Position numbers and translations under genes: made by a program. 64,000 nt of DNA, from NCBI GenBank assembly GCA_902613475.1, contig CACMHG010000005.1:16001-80000 (forward strand), given 5' to 3'. Positions 30,924 through 40,961 of this stretch are shown here, one piece after another (position 1 is the first letter of the stretch; every line of letters begins with the position of its first letter). Under the pieces are notes generated by a model. It had not been told where the DNA came from. It was given only the letters and a program-made list of their open reading frames with translations, and did not search any database. This DNA comes from K189A clade bacterium. Lineage in GTDB: Bacteria > Pseudomonadota > Gammaproteobacteria > Pseudomonadales > Azotimanducaceae.

Positions 30924-33748
30924 TTAAGCAAGCGTCTCTTTCAAAAAACGTCCCGTGTGGGACTTCTTAATTTTCGCTACCTGCTCAGGCGTGCCTGTCG
31001 CAATAATCTCACCGCCACCAGAGCCGCCCTCGGGGCCGAGATCCACAATCCAATCGGCGGTTTTGATCACGTCTAAATTGTGCTCAATCACTACAATGGT
31101 ATTGCCGTCGTCTCTAAGTCGATGCAGTACATCTAGCAGTTGCGCAATATCGTGAAAGTGCAGCCCCGTTGTAGGCTCATCCAGAATATAGAGGGTGCTA
31201 CCGGTATCTCGCTTAGACAGTTCTCTCGATAGTTTGATGCGCTGGGCTTCTCCCCCAGACAACGTTGTGGCGGATTGACCGAGACGAATATAGGACAGGC
31301 CAACATCTTTCAGCGTTTCGAGCTTTCGTGCCAGCATGGGTACAGGAGCGAAAAACTCCGCCGCATCCTCTACCGTCATGTCGAGCACTTCATTGATGTT
31401 TTTGCCCTTGTAGCGAATATCCAGGGTTTCCCGGTTATAGCGCTTGCCCGAGCAGGTATCGCAAGGCACGTAAATGTCGGGCAAAAAATGCATCTCAACC
31501 TTAATCAGGCCGTCGCCCTGGCACGCTTCACAGCGTCCACCCTTTACATTGAAGCTGAAGCGCCCCGGTTTGTAACCTCGGGCGCGGGCCTCGGGTACCT
31601 GCGCAAACAGCTCTCGAATCGGCGTGAACAGACCGGTATAGGTGGCAGGGTTTGAACGTGGGGTCCTGCCAATGGGGCTCTGATCTATGTCCACCACCTT
31701 GTCCAAATGCTCTAGACCGTCAATGGCGTCATAGGGACGGGGCTTGAGCGTCGTCGCCTTGTTCAGGGCGGTTGCGGCAATCGGGTATAGGGTGTGATTA
31801 ATCAGGGTTGATTTGCCAGATCCAGAGACGCCGGTCACGCAGGTGAGCAGGCCGCAAGGAATACTTAATGACACATTGTTGAGGTTGTTACCGTTCCCGC
31901 CAGTCAAGCTGAGCATTTTCTTCGGGTCTGGCGCGTTGCGCTTTTTCGGCACAGCGATCTGTTTCGTGCCACTCAAATACTGCCCGGTAACCGAATTTTT
32001 GTTGCTCAAGATGTCCTCGTAGCAACCTGCGGCGACCACTTGGCCGCCATGCACTCCGGCGCCGGGGCCGATATCGATCAGGTAGTCGGCCTTACGCATG
32101 GCCTCTTCGTCATGCTCAACCACTACCACGGTATTACCCAAATCCCGCAGATGCTCCAAGGTCTTCAGCAGCCGCTCGTTGTCACGCTGATGTAAGCCAA
32201 TTGAGGGCTCATCGAGTATATACATCACGCCGACCAATCCCGCGCCAATTTGGCTGGCCAGGCGAATACGTTGGGCCTCGCCTCCGGATAGCGTCTCTGC
32301 ACTGCGATCAAGCGTTAGGTAATTCAGCCCGACATCTACCAAAAACTGAAGTCTGGCTTTGATTTCTTTAAGAATTTTGTCTGCAATTGTGGCGCGCTGA
32401 CCCTTCAGCTTGAGTTTGTTGAAGTGTTCGAGGGTTTCAGCAATGGACTGCTCAGTAATGTTCGGTAGGTTGCTTTTGCCCACAAAGACGTGGCGCGACT
32501 CTTCTCGCAGGCGGGTTCCCGCGCAGCTGGGGCAGTGTGTTACCCGCATGAACTTTTGCAGGTTTTCTCGCACCATGCTGGATTCCGTTTCGCGGAATCG
32601 GCGCGCCATATTGGGTAATACTCCTTCAAATCGATGAGTGCGTTTGATGATATCACCGCGATCATTGACGTAGCTGAAGTCGATTCGTTGGCGACCACTG
32701 CCGTTGAGGATTATCTCGCGGTGTTTTTGCTGAGCTTGTTGAATGGCACTTCCACATCAAAACCGTAGTGCTCGGCGATTGAGCTGAGCATGTGGAAGTA
32801 GTAAACGTTGCGGCGGTCCCAACCTCGAATGGCACCCTCGGCCAAGGTTAGCTCGTCATCAGCCACCACAAGGTCCGGATCAAAAAACTGGGTCACGCCA
32901 AGTCCGTCGCAACTGGTGCAGGCGCCAGCAGGATTGTTGAAAGAGAACATTCTTGGTTCAATTTCTGCAATCGAATAGCCGCAGGTAGGGCAGGCAAAGC
33001 GAGCGGAGAATATGGTTGCCGGCAGCGCATCGTCGTCCATATCAATCACATGGGCGACGCCGTCAGATAAATTCAGCGCGGTTTCAAAACTCTCGGCCAG
33101 ACGCTGAGCAATGTCGTCCTTCACACGAACCCGGTCCACCACAGCCTCAATGGTGTGTTTTTTATTTTTGTCTAGGGCCGGCGCATCGTCCAAATCCACC
33201 ACTAGACCGTTTATGCGTGCACGCACGAAACCGTTACCAATGAGTTCCTGGAATACGTGCAGGTGTTCGCCCTTACGTTCATTGATGACTGGTGCCAACA
33301 CCATGATGCGTTGATCAGGCATACCCTGAATGACCTGATCCACCATCTGGCTGACGGTTTGTGCATCCAGCGGTAAATCGTGAGTCGGACATCGCGGTTC
33401 GCCTACGCGCGCAAAGAGTAGGCGCAGGTAGTCATAAATCTCGGTAATGGTGCCCACGGTTGAGCGGGGATTGTGAGAGGTAGATTTTTGCTCAATTGAA
33501 ATCGCAGGTGACAGGCCTTCGATCAGATCGACATCGGGCTTTTCCATCATGGATAAGAATTGCCTGGCATAGGCCGACAGAGACTCCACATACCGACGCT
33601 GCCCTTCGGCATAAAGGGTGTCGAAGGCTAAGGACGATTTTCCAGACCCCGAGAGGCCGGTAATGATTACGAGCTTATCCCGCGGTATGTCCAGATCGAT
33701 ATTTTTGAGGTTGTGGGTGCGTGCACCGCGGACAGCGATCGTATCCAA
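30924..33748 (-). pseudogene. uvrA: uvrA, excinuclease ABC subunit A, broken by a one-base frameshift
   Basis: UvrA recognises bulky DNA lesions with UvrB in nucleotide excision repair. The first frame (33748-32711, TTG start, [19 protein letters not shown]) encodes 345 residues with the first Walker [10 protein letters not shown], and stops after NKLSKNTAR. The correct sequence resumes in another frame ([20 protein letters not shown]) and runs to 30924. It includes both LSGGEAQRI signatures, the second Walker [10 protein letters not shown] and the zinc motif CEACQGDG. Adding one base near 32717-32722 (for example a third C in ACCCGCGAG) restores a single 941-residue protein, against 940 in E. 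coli. No other damage is visible, so this is either a very recent mutation or a sequencing error. If real, the repair pathway should be lost. Confidence 0.92.
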
Positions 33749-33885
33749 GACGTGGGTACTCGTGGCAGCAAAAAGAGACGCAACATAGCTTGATCATGCA
33801 AGCGCAGCAAGATCGCCGACATCGCGTAAGCCAGACATTAGCTTCCGTAGTCATAAGGCGTACATCGAACAACGCATATTTGCGA

Positions 33886-33914
33886 TTGGGTGGCCAACGG
33901 CTTTGCACTACACT
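33886..33914 (+). promoter_or_regulatory. Candidate ssb promoter
   Basis: TTGGGT (33886-33891) and TACACT (33909-33914) are 17 bases apart, 29 bases before the ssb ATG, within the 195-bp region divergent from uvrA. I looked here for a LexA box (CTGT-N8-ACAG), which many bacteria have at uvrA/ssb, and saw none. Confidence 0.4.
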
Positions 33915-33943
33915 AGCAAGTCGAACTTTCTTCGGAGACAACA

Positions 33944-34447
33944 ATGGCGAGAGGCATCAACAAGGTCATGCTGATTGGCAACTTGGGCCGAGACCCAGAA
34001 ACCCGCTACGCGCAAAATGGCAGTGCGGTGACTCGGTTTAGCATTGCAACCTCTGAGAGCTGGAAAGACCGCACGAGCGGTGAGCAGCAAGAGCGAACCG
34101 AATGGCACAATGTAGTGTGTTTTGCGCGATTGGCTGAAATTGCCGGCGAGTACCTGCGCAAAGGCTCAAAGGTCTACATCGAGGGCAGTTTGCGAACCTC
34201 AAGCTGGGAAGCCAACGGTGAAAAGAAGTATCGAACCGAAATCAACGCCCGGGAACTGCAAATGCTCGACAGTCGAGGCAGTATGGGCGACGGCGGCTTC
34301 GGCGGCGGCTCTGCACCGAATGACGGCTTTGCCAGTCCGCCCAGTGGCTTTGGTGCCTCGCAAAATGCTGGCCCCGCTGGGGGTGCAGCAGCGGCAACGG
34401 GAGCAAGTCTGTCCGACGATGACTTCGAGGACGATATCCCGTTCTAG
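33944..34447 (+). CDS. ssb: Single-stranded DNA-binding protein
   Basis: A 167-residue SSB. The OB fold spans about 1-110 ([40 protein letters not shown]). A Gly/Ala/Pro-rich linker follows, then the acidic tip [10 protein letters not shown] that recruits repair and replication partners. It diverges from uvrA, the common arrangement. A GGAGAC site precedes the ATG. Confidence 0.98.
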   Translation: MARGINKVMLIGNLGRDPETRYAQNGSAVTRFSIATSESWKDRTSGEQQERTEWHNVVCFARLAEIAGEYLRKGSKVYIEGSLRTSSWEANGEKKYRTEINARELQMLDSRGSMGDGGFGGGSAPNDGFASPPSGFGASQNAGPAGGAAAATGASLSDDDFEDDIPF

Positions 34448-34456
34448 ATACCTGGC

Positions 34457-35290
34457 CTAGGCGCCGGCGACGATCCAAAACAAAACGCTGCCCAGCACCA
34501 GACGGTAGATCACATAGGGCATCATGCCGAAGCGATCGAGCAATCGAATAAAGAAGTGAATGCTCAGGTAGGCGCTGGCAAAGGCTATTAGGCCTCCAAC
34601 TGCGATGGGTGCCAAATCGACGGAGTTGCCTTCAGAGATCAGGTCTAGGGTCAGCAGCAATTGCGCACCCGCAATCGTCGGTATGGCGAGCAAAAAAGAA
34701 AAGCGTGCGGCAGCGACTCGATTTAGGCCCACCAGAAGCGCAACGGCGATCGTGATACCTGAACGTGATGTGCCGGGCACCAAGGCCAAAGTTTGCGCCA
34801 ATCCAATCCAAACGGTATCCGACCAACTAGCAAGACTGCGGCTGCCCGGTCGCCGATCGGCAATCCATAAAACGACGGCAAATAGTATCGTGGTGGTTGC
34901 AATCACGCTCAGCGTGCGCAGATTTGCTTCGATGATGTCCTTGGTAGCAAAACCGGCGATCACCACGGGTAGTGTCGCCAGGGCGAGCTTAAAGACCAGA
35001 TCTAGGTGCTCATCGTGAGCCGCTGTTTGCTGGAGGGTTGGCCTCCACCCAAGGTTGGACAGCATTGCCGGTGCTCGGGTAAATGCTGCTAGCATCTGAG
35101 TCAAATCTTGTCGAAAGTAGGCGATTACGGCGAGTAGCGTCCCGAAGTGCACGGCAACATCGAAGGCCAACCCCTGATCCGGCCAATCCGTGAGCTGAGC
35201 TGGTAGCACCAAGTGTGCAGAGCTAGATATGGGAAGAAACTCGGTTAAGCCTTGAATCAGGCTCAATAGAACGACTTGTATCCAGTCCAT
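34457..35290 (-). CDS. uppP: Undecaprenyl-diphosphatase UppP (BacA)
   Basis: A 277-residue membrane protein that removes a phosphate from undecaprenyl diphosphate, recycling the lipid carrier for peptidoglycan. Both family motifs are present: QGLTEFLPISSSAHL near the N-terminus and LVPGTSRSGITI near the middle. The start at MDWIQVVLL is chosen over an ATG-like start 13 residues upstream, which would add residues unlike UppP. Its end lies 9 bases from the convergent ssb end. Confidence 0.96.
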   Translation of the reverse strand: MDWIQVVLLSLIQGLTEFLPISSSAHLVLPAQLTDWPDQGLAFDVAVHFGTLLAVIAYFRQDLTQMLAAFTRAPAMLSNLGWRPTLQQTAAHDEHLDLVFKLALATLPVVIAGFATKDIIEANLRTLSVIATTTILFAVVLWIADRRPGSRSLASWSDTVWIGLAQTLALVPGTSRSGITIAVALLVGLNRVAAARFSFLLAIPTIAGAQLLLTLDLISEGNSVDLAPIAVGGLIAFASAYLSIHFFIRLLDRFGMMPYVIYRLVLGSVLFWIVAGA

Positions 35291-35342
35291 GCACGGTCCT
35301 GCGGGTTCGGGCGCGGAGGATACTAACATCAGGAGGTGGGTT

Positions 35343-36011
35343 ATGACGGATCAAATAGACCCGACAGGCGGTATGAGGACTGGGCCGGATGATCCGGACG
35401 TCACGCGTCTGATCAATATGCCCCTCTTTCCGCTGCGCACTGTTTTGTTTCCCGGAGGCACGCTGCCTCTGCGCATCTTTGAGCCACGCTACGTCGATAT
35501 GGTGCGCTGGTGTATGCGTGAATCTAGGGCATTCGGCGTGGTGCTCCTGGAAGACGGATCAGATGTGCTGGATGTCAAAGACGCTGATGATCAGTCAAAA
35601 GCACCGCAGATATATGATGTGGGTACCGAAGCCCATATCATCGATTTTGACCAAGCAGACAATGGCCTGCTGGGCATTGTGGCCCGAGGCGGTGAAAAAT
35701 TTTCGGTGCTGCGCACCTCTGTCGAGGCTGATGGCCTTGTTCGTGCCGACGTCCGCTCGCTGCATGAGCCCGCAAACCCTTTACCAGATTCATACGAGAC
35801 ACTGACAAATGTGCTCAAAGACCTACTGTCACACCCGCTGATAAAAGAGCTCGATCCTCAGGTCGACTTGTCCGAGGATCGCTCAGTGAGTCATCGGCTT
35901 TCGGATCTTCTGCCCGTTGCGCCAGAGCTAAAACAGTGGCTGCTAGAAATGTCGAACCCATCGGAGCGCCTGTCGGAACTGCAGGAGATCATTAAGCAGC
36001 TCTCCAGCTGA
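35343..36011 (+). CDS. LON N-terminal (substrate-binding) domain protein
   Basis: A 222-residue protein from the ATG that follows AGGAGGTGGGTT, an excellent ribosome-binding site. Residues from about 24 match the LON substrate-binding domain without any ATPase or protease part (INMPLFPLRTVLFPGGTLPL, RIFEPRYVDM). Stand-alone proteins of this type are widespread in proteobacteria and their role is not settled. It diverges from uppP with the two starts only 52 bases apart, so their promoters must overlap the opposite genes. Confidence 0.85.
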   Translation: MTDQIDPTGGMRTGPDDPDVTRLINMPLFPLRTVLFPGGTLPLRIFEPRYVDMVRWCMRESRAFGVVLLEDGSDVLDVKDADDQSKAPQIYDVGTEAHIIDFDQADNGLLGIVARGGEKFSVLRTSVEADGLVRADVRSLHEPANPLPDSYETLTNVLKDLLSHPLIKELDPQVDLSEDRSVSHRLSDLLPVAPELKQWLLEMSNPSERLSELQEIIKQLSS

Positions 36012-36088
36012 GCCAGTTCGCCTGGGGCGCAGAATGTGTGTCAGTGCACTTGGGTGGTGGTGCGTAGGAATGTCCCTATAATGTCGTC

Positions 36089-37351
36089 ATGACAAACGAA
36101 ATCGCTTTATACATTACAGACGTGGGACGCCGCGCCCGAGCAGCTTCACGTGTTATCGGCAGCGCCAGTACGGCGACGAAATCAGACGCGCTAAAACAAA
36201 TCGCTACCGCGGTTGATGGGGCGCGGGTGCCGATTCGTGATGAAAACGCGAAGGATATGGCTGCCGCTGAAAAAAACGGTATCGATCAACCTTTGATTGA
36301 TCGCCTGCTATTGAATGACAAAGGCATCGATCAAATGATCGAAGGCATTCTGCAGGTCGAGGCGTTGAAAGATCCCGTTGGGGAGATGAGTGATTTCAGC
36401 TACCGACCCACGGGTATTCAAATCGGCAAGATGCGTGTGCCACTTGGTGTAATCGCGATGATTTACGAGTCGCGTCCCAACGTTACCGTCGATGCTGCAA
36501 GCCTCTCCCTAAAGTCAGGCAATGCCTGCATTTTGCGGGGTGGCTCTGAGGCTTTTCATTCCAATCAGGCCATTGCCGCCTGTGTGACCCAAGGCCTAGA
36601 AGCCGCAGGCTTGCCCAGTGCTACCGTGCAGTTATTAAACACCACAGATAGAGCCGCAGTGGGCGAGTTACTTAAGCTGCATAAACATATCGATGTCATT
36701 GTGCCTCGCGGGGGCAAGGGCTTGATCGAGCGAATCAGCAGTGAATCGCGAATCCCGGTAATAAAGCATCTCGACGGCATTTGCCATGTCTACATTGATG
36801 CCGAGGCTGATCCTGAAATGGCCGTTGCCATTGCCTTCAACTCGAAGGTGGAAAAACTTGCGGTATGTAACGCACTAGAAACGTTGTTGATTCACGCTGA
36901 CGTCGTGCATCAGGTATTGCCGCCCCTGTCGGCCAAGCTGCAGGACGCTGGCATTGAGCTGCGCGGATGTGAGCGGGCACAGCAGTCTGTCTCAATGCGC
37001 GGGGCCACCGAAGCAGACTGGGTTGAAGAGTACCTTGGTCCCATATTGGCCATACGCATAGTTGATGATCTGCAGGAAGCCATTAGTCATATTAACGAAT
37101 ATGGGTCCCAGCATACTGACGTGATCGTCACAGAAAATTACACACACTCGCGCGCATTTATCGGTCAGGTGGATTCGGCCTCGGTCATGGTCAACGCTTC
37201 CACGCAATTTGCCGATGGATTCGAATACGGCCTAGGGGCTGAAGTTGGAATCTCCACGGACAAAATACATGCTCGTGGCCCGGTAGGCCTTGAGGGCCTT
37301 ACCTCCCAAAAATATGTCGTTTATGGCCATGGAGAAATCCGTCATCGCTAG
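36089..37351 (+). CDS. proA: Gamma-glutamyl phosphate reductase
   Basis: A 420-residue aldehyde-dehydrogenase-fold enzyme that reduces glutamyl-5-phosphate with NADPH, the second step of proline synthesis. [20 protein letters not shown] is the cofactor region and [17 protein letters not shown] contains the catalytic cysteine. The signature [18 protein letters not shown] ends the protein. proB is not adjacent. Confidence 0.97.
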   Translation: MTNEIALYITDVGRRARAASRVIGSASTATKSDALKQIATAVDGARVPIRDENAKDMAAAEKNGIDQPLIDRLLLNDKGIDQMIEGILQVEALKDPVGEMSDFSYRPTGIQIGKMRVPLGVIAMIYESRPNVTVDAASLSLKSGNACILRGGSEAFHSNQAIAACVTQGLEAAGLPSATVQLLNTTDRAAVGELLKLHKHIDVIVPRGGKGLIERISSESRIPVIKHLDGICHVYIDAEADPEMAVAIAFNSKVEKLAVCNALETLLIHADVVHQVLPPLSAKLQDAGIELRGCERAQQSVSMRGATEADWVEEYLGPILAIRIVDDLQEAISHINEYGSQHTDVIVTENYTHSRAFIGQVDSASVMVNASTQFADGFEYGLGAEVGISTDKIHARGPVGLEGLTSQKYVVYGHGEIRHR

Positions 37352-37435
37352 CGCTCACAGCATTGTGCGCGAGACGGCGCCTAGCGGTTTGTTCTATGTT
37401 CCTCAGCGTGAGTCGCTTCTCGATTGGATCTGCCT

Positions 37436-38083
37436 ATGAGAATTGGCCTCTACGGTGGCACCTTCGACCCTGTGCATCTTGGCCATATCCATGCAGCGTT
37501 GGCAGTGAAGCATGATTTGCAGCTCGATCATGTGCACATGGTACTGTCTGCCCGCCCCGGGCACCGCGATCAACCGAATACGGCGAATACCCATCGTTGG
37601 AAAATGCTCAAGCTCGCTTGTGACGAGCATTCAGCATTGGTTGCCGACGACACCGAGCTTCAGCGCCCGGGTTGCTCATACGCCATCGATACCCTGCGGC
37701 ATTTCCGTGCACGGTACCCTCGATCCCAGTTGTGCTGGATCATGGGAATGGATTCCTACCTCACCCTGCCGACCTGGCGAAATTGGCAGACCCTGGTGGA
37801 ATTCGCTCACCTGATCGTCGTGCAAAGACCTGGACAGCCCACCGCAGTAGACCAACAGCTGGCGTCTTTTCAGCATCGGCTTCAGGCTGAATCCTTAGAT
37901 ACTTCGCGCGCGGGCAGTATCGTATTTCTTCCCATTCCCATGCTCGACATTTCAGCGACCCAGGTGCGCTGTCTTGCTCAATCGGGAGAGAGCCCTGAGG
38001 CGCTCTTGTCGGCTAGCGTTTGGACATATATCAACCGAAACCATCTTTACCTCACGAAGGAGGGATCATTTGAAAGCCAGTGA
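37436..38083 (+). CDS. nadD: Nicotinate-mononucleotide adenylyltransferase
   Basis: A 215-residue NadD making nicotinate adenine dinucleotide. GGTFDPVHLGHIHAA contains the HxGH nucleotide-binding motif and LDISATQVRCLAQSG the SxTxxR motif. The ATG at 37436 (MRIGLYGG) fits the family; a TTG 12 bases earlier is possible. It overlaps rsfS by 14 bases. Confidence 0.95.
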   Translation: MRIGLYGGTFDPVHLGHIHAALAVKHDLQLDHVHMVLSARPGHRDQPNTANTHRWKMLKLACDEHSALVADDTELQRPGCSYAIDTLRHFRARYPRSQLCWIMGMDSYLTLPTWRNWQTLVEFAHLIVVQRPGQPTAVDQQLASFQHRLQAESLDTSRAGSIVFLPIPMLDISATQVRCLAQSGESPEALLSASVWTYINRNHLYLTKEGSFESQ

Positions 38084-38453
38084 ACTGCGAGATCATGTTG
38101 TTGCCGCTCTTGAGGATCTCAAGGGCGTCAACATTGTTACTCTGGATGTGGCGGCACTAACCCCCATGACGGACTACATGGTGTTAGTAACAGGTAAATC
38201 TAACAGGCATGTTAAGGCATTAGTCGATACGGCAAACGAATCTTCTAAAGCCCTTGGTATGCAGCCACTGGGTATTGAAGGTCGAGAAAGCTACGATTGG
38301 GTCTTGGTGGATCTAGCCGACGTCATCGTCCATGTGATGAACGAAGAGGCTCGGAGCTTTTACGAGCTTGAACGCCTATGGTCCAACCTAGACGACGCAG
38401 ACGATGCACCGCAAAGCTCAGATACCTTGAGCAATCAAGAAGCAGAAGTCTAA
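38070..38453 (+). CDS. rsfS: Ribosomal silencing factor RsfS
   Basis: A 127-residue protein starting at TTG (KASELRDHVVAALEDLKG) 5 bases after GGAGGGA, inside the end of nadD. RsfS binds L14 and blocks joining of the subunits in poor conditions. DYMVLVTGKSNRHVKALVD and IEGRESYDWVLVDLADVIVH are the family core. About 20 acidic residues extend the C-terminus. A longer frame upstream exists but lies within nadD and does not resemble RsfS. Confidence 0.93.
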   Translation: MKASELRDHVVAALEDLKGVNIVTLDVAALTPMTDYMVLVTGKSNRHVKALVDTANESSKALGMQPLGIEGRESYDWVLVDLADVIVHVMNEEARSFYELERLWSNLDDADDAPQSSDTLSNQEAEV

Positions 38454-38465
38454 CGACCCTAGCCA

Positions 38466-38930
38466 ATGAAGCTCCGGGTGATATCAGTCGGTAACAAATG
38501 CCCAGCTTGGATTCACCAGGGTTTCGACGAATACGCTAAGCGCATGCCCAAGGAGATGCCACTAAGCCTTACGGAGATTGCTGCACCCAAGCACCACCAA
38601 GACAGCAGCAAGATCAACGACCTCGAGGCCAAGAAAATTCTTGAAAAGATTCAATCCTCCGACTGGGTGATCGCCCTAGATGAGAAGGGCAGGCATTACT
38701 CTAGTCCTGCTCTTGCAGGGGAACTCGAAGGCTGGCGAGAGCTGGGTAAGGATGTGGTCTTTATCGTCGGTGGCGCAAATGGCTTGGCTCCCGAGCTGCT
38801 CGAACGCGCCGATCAACAGCTGTCGCTGTCGTCGCTCACCTTCCCGCACTACCTAGTACGAGTGCTGATAGCAGAAACCCTTTATCGAGCATGGAGTATC
38901 AGTATTGGTCACCCTTATCATCGCCAGTGA
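38466..38930 (+). CDS. rlmH: 23S rRNA (pseudouridine1915-N3)-methyltransferase RlmH
   Basis: A 154-residue SPOUT methyltransferase acting on 70S ribosomes at helix 69. The SAM-binding knot contains FIVGGANGLAPELLERA, and the C-terminus SIGHPYHRQ is diagnostic of RlmH. It follows rsfS by 12 bases in the usual order. Confidence 0.96.
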   Translation: MKLRVISVGNKCPAWIHQGFDEYAKRMPKEMPLSLTEIAAPKHHQDSSKINDLEAKKILEKIQSSDWVIALDEKGRHYSSPALAGELEGWRELGKDVVFIVGGANGLAPELLERADQQLSLSSLTFPHYLVRVLIAETLYRAWSISIGHPYHRQ

Positions 38931-39029
38931 TCTCCACGAAAACTCCATTATCTGAGTAAAATCAAAGGTCTATTATTTGGCATCTAAATTTTGCTGGCAC
39001 TCTGTCCCGCAATAACAAGGCACAATACC

Positions 39030-40955
39030 TTGGCACCAGAACTCTCGATAAAAGATCAAAACCGCGAAGTAGAGCTCTTCGTCGGACGAGCGACGACGTT
39101 ATTTGTGCTCGTCGTTCTCATGTTGGGATTGCTTATCTATCGCATGCTCGAACTGCAGCTTTGGAACCACGACACCTACAAAATCCGCTCGGACGATAAC
39201 CGCATTCGTGTACAAACCCTCGCGCCACCGCGTGGCCTGATCTTTGATCGCAATGGTCGGCTGCTTGCCGATAATCAAAACGCCTCATCCTTGGCGCTCG
39301 TTATCGACAACATGCCAGAACCCTCCCAATCCCTTGAACGCATTGGGTCGCTGCTGGAACTTACCAACACTCAGCGCTCTGAAATGATTTCTCGAGTCGA
39401 GTCGAACCGGCGTCCGGACGCCCCATTGGTGGTTGTGGACTCGCTCACGGAAGAACAAGTAGCGCGAATGGCGGTAAATCGACACCTCCTGCCCGGTACC
39501 GAAGTGGTCAACCGACTTGTGCGGCACTATCCCTATGCCGAAATCGCGGCTCATGCGGTGGGATCGGTAAGGCGGCTCAGCGACGAGGATCTTCGTCGGG
39601 TGGACCCGGTGCAATATAGCGCCACAGAATTTATCGGTAAGCGTGGCGTTGAGGCTTTTTACGAAGACACGCTGCATGGGCAGGTGGGCTATCAAAAGGC
39701 TGAGAGTGATGCGCTGGGTCGATTGCGTCAAACCTTGGATGTGCAGAGTCCAACCGCGGGCAAAGACCTATACCTACACTTAGATATTGATCTGCAGCGC
39801 GCTGGCGTCGCCGCTCTCGCCGGTCGCCGCGGGGCAGTCGTTGCCCTAGACCCTCGCAACGGCGGGGTCTTGGCCATGGTTAGTCAGCCAGCCTATGACC
39901 CAAACTTTTTTGTCACTGGCATGAGCGAAGCAGTTTTCGGCTCGCTCAGTACGTCTAAGTACGTGCCGCTATTCAACCGCGCCACAAATGGGCAGTACGC
40001 ACCGGGATCGACCTTTAAGCCGATCGTTGGACTTGCTGGAATTGGCTTAAGCGCGACGACGTGGGATACGGTGATTGAGGATCGAGGTGCCTTCCAGCTA
40101 CCTGGTCAGGAGCGCGAATATCGCGATTGGTCTTGGACCAAGGAAAATTCTGGCGGACAGGGGATGGTGGACTTACGCCGCGCTATTTACCGCTCATCGA
40201 ATGTCTATTTTTATGACCTGGCGAGCCGAATCCCAGTTCAAGACTTGGTGGACTTTGCCGCGCAGTTTGGGCTCGGTCGTGACATGTCGGTAGACATACC
40301 CGCAGCCGGTTCGGGCCTGTTACCTGACCCAGTCTGGAAGCAAGGCGCCAAGGGATTACCTTGGTTTCCTGGCGATTCAGTCAATATGGGTATTGGTCAG
40401 GGCGATCTGCTGGCCACCCCTCTGCAGATGGCGGTTGTTGCAGCGACTCTGGCTAACCGGGGTCGCTTGGTGCAGCCAAGAATGATGCGAGGAATTGATG
40501 CGCCGGAGTCAGGCGATGGGGAATCCTTGCTGCCGTCGACGCAAATCGCTTTGGAACAGGTATCGACCCAGGACTGGGAAAGTATGGTGGCTGCTCTAGA
40601 AGATGTGGTGCACCGAGGCAATCAGGGTTTTCGGGGCAATGGCACCGCCTGGGCCTACATTGGACAAGACATCGATTATCGTATGGCCGGTAAATCTGGC
40701 ACCGCCCAGGTTGTGGAGATCAGTCAAGGCGAAGAGTACGACGAGGAGACCCTCTCGGAATTTGATCGTAAACACGCATGGTTCATCGCCTTTGCACCGG
40801 TCGAGAACCCCACGATTGCGCTGGCTGTGCTGGTAGAAAACGGCGGTGGCGGTAGTTCAGTCGCAGCACCAGTGGCGCGGGCAGTCATAGACGCACACAT
40901 GCAAAAAGCGGAGTCCGAGAGAGTTGCGCAACAAGAAATGCTGGTGCAGCGGTAA
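39030..40955 (+). CDS. mrdA: Penicillin-binding protein 2 (elongasome transpeptidase)
   Basis: A 641-residue class B PBP from the TTG at 39030, which has AAGG 9 bases ahead; another TTG at 38991 would add 13 residues. One membrane helix at about 22-42 is followed by the pedestal domain and the transpeptidase domain. Catalytic motifs are present: Ser327 in PGSTFKP, SSN in YRSSNVYFYD, and KSGTAQ. It cross-links side-wall peptidoglycan together with RodA, the next gene. Confidence 0.95.
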   Translation: MAPELSIKDQNREVELFVGRATTLFVLVVLMLGLLIYRMLELQLWNHDTYKIRSDDNRIRVQTLAPPRGLIFDRNGRLLADNQNASSLALVIDNMPEPSQSLERIGSLLELTNTQRSEMISRVESNRRPDAPLVVVDSLTEEQVARMAVNRHLLPGTEVVNRLVRHYPYAEIAAHAVGSVRRLSDEDLRRVDPVQYSATEFIGKRGVEAFYEDTLHGQVGYQKAESDALGRLRQTLDVQSPTAGKDLYLHLDIDLQRAGVAALAGRRGAVVALDPRNGGVLAMVSQPAYDPNFFVTGMSEAVFGSLSTSKYVPLFNRATNGQYAPGSTFKPIVGLAGIGLSATTWDTVIEDRGAFQLPGQEREYRDWSWTKENSGGQGMVDLRRAIYRSSNVYFYDLASRIPVQDLVDFAAQFGLGRDMSVDIPAAGSGLLPDPVWKQGAKGLPWFPGDSVNMGIGQGDLLATPLQMAVVAATLANRGRLVQPRMMRGIDAPESGDGESLLPSTQIALEQVSTQDWESMVAALEDVVHRGNQGFRGNGTAWAYIGQDIDYRMAGKSGTAQVVEISQGEEYDEETLSEFDRKHAWFIAFAPVENPTIALAVLVENGGGGSSVAAPVARAVIDAHMQKAESERVAQQEMLVQR

Positions 40956-40961
40956 GCGCCG

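Noticed and set aside
33749-33943. LexA box between uvrA and ssb
   Set aside because: No CTGT-N8-ACAG pattern is present.
35289-35342. N-terminal extension of the LON-domain protein
   Set aside because: It overlaps the uppP start and the real start at 35343 has a much better ribosome-binding site.
37974-38069. N-terminal extension of RsfS
   Set aside because: It lies within nadD; the TTG at 38070 with GGAGGGA fits the family.
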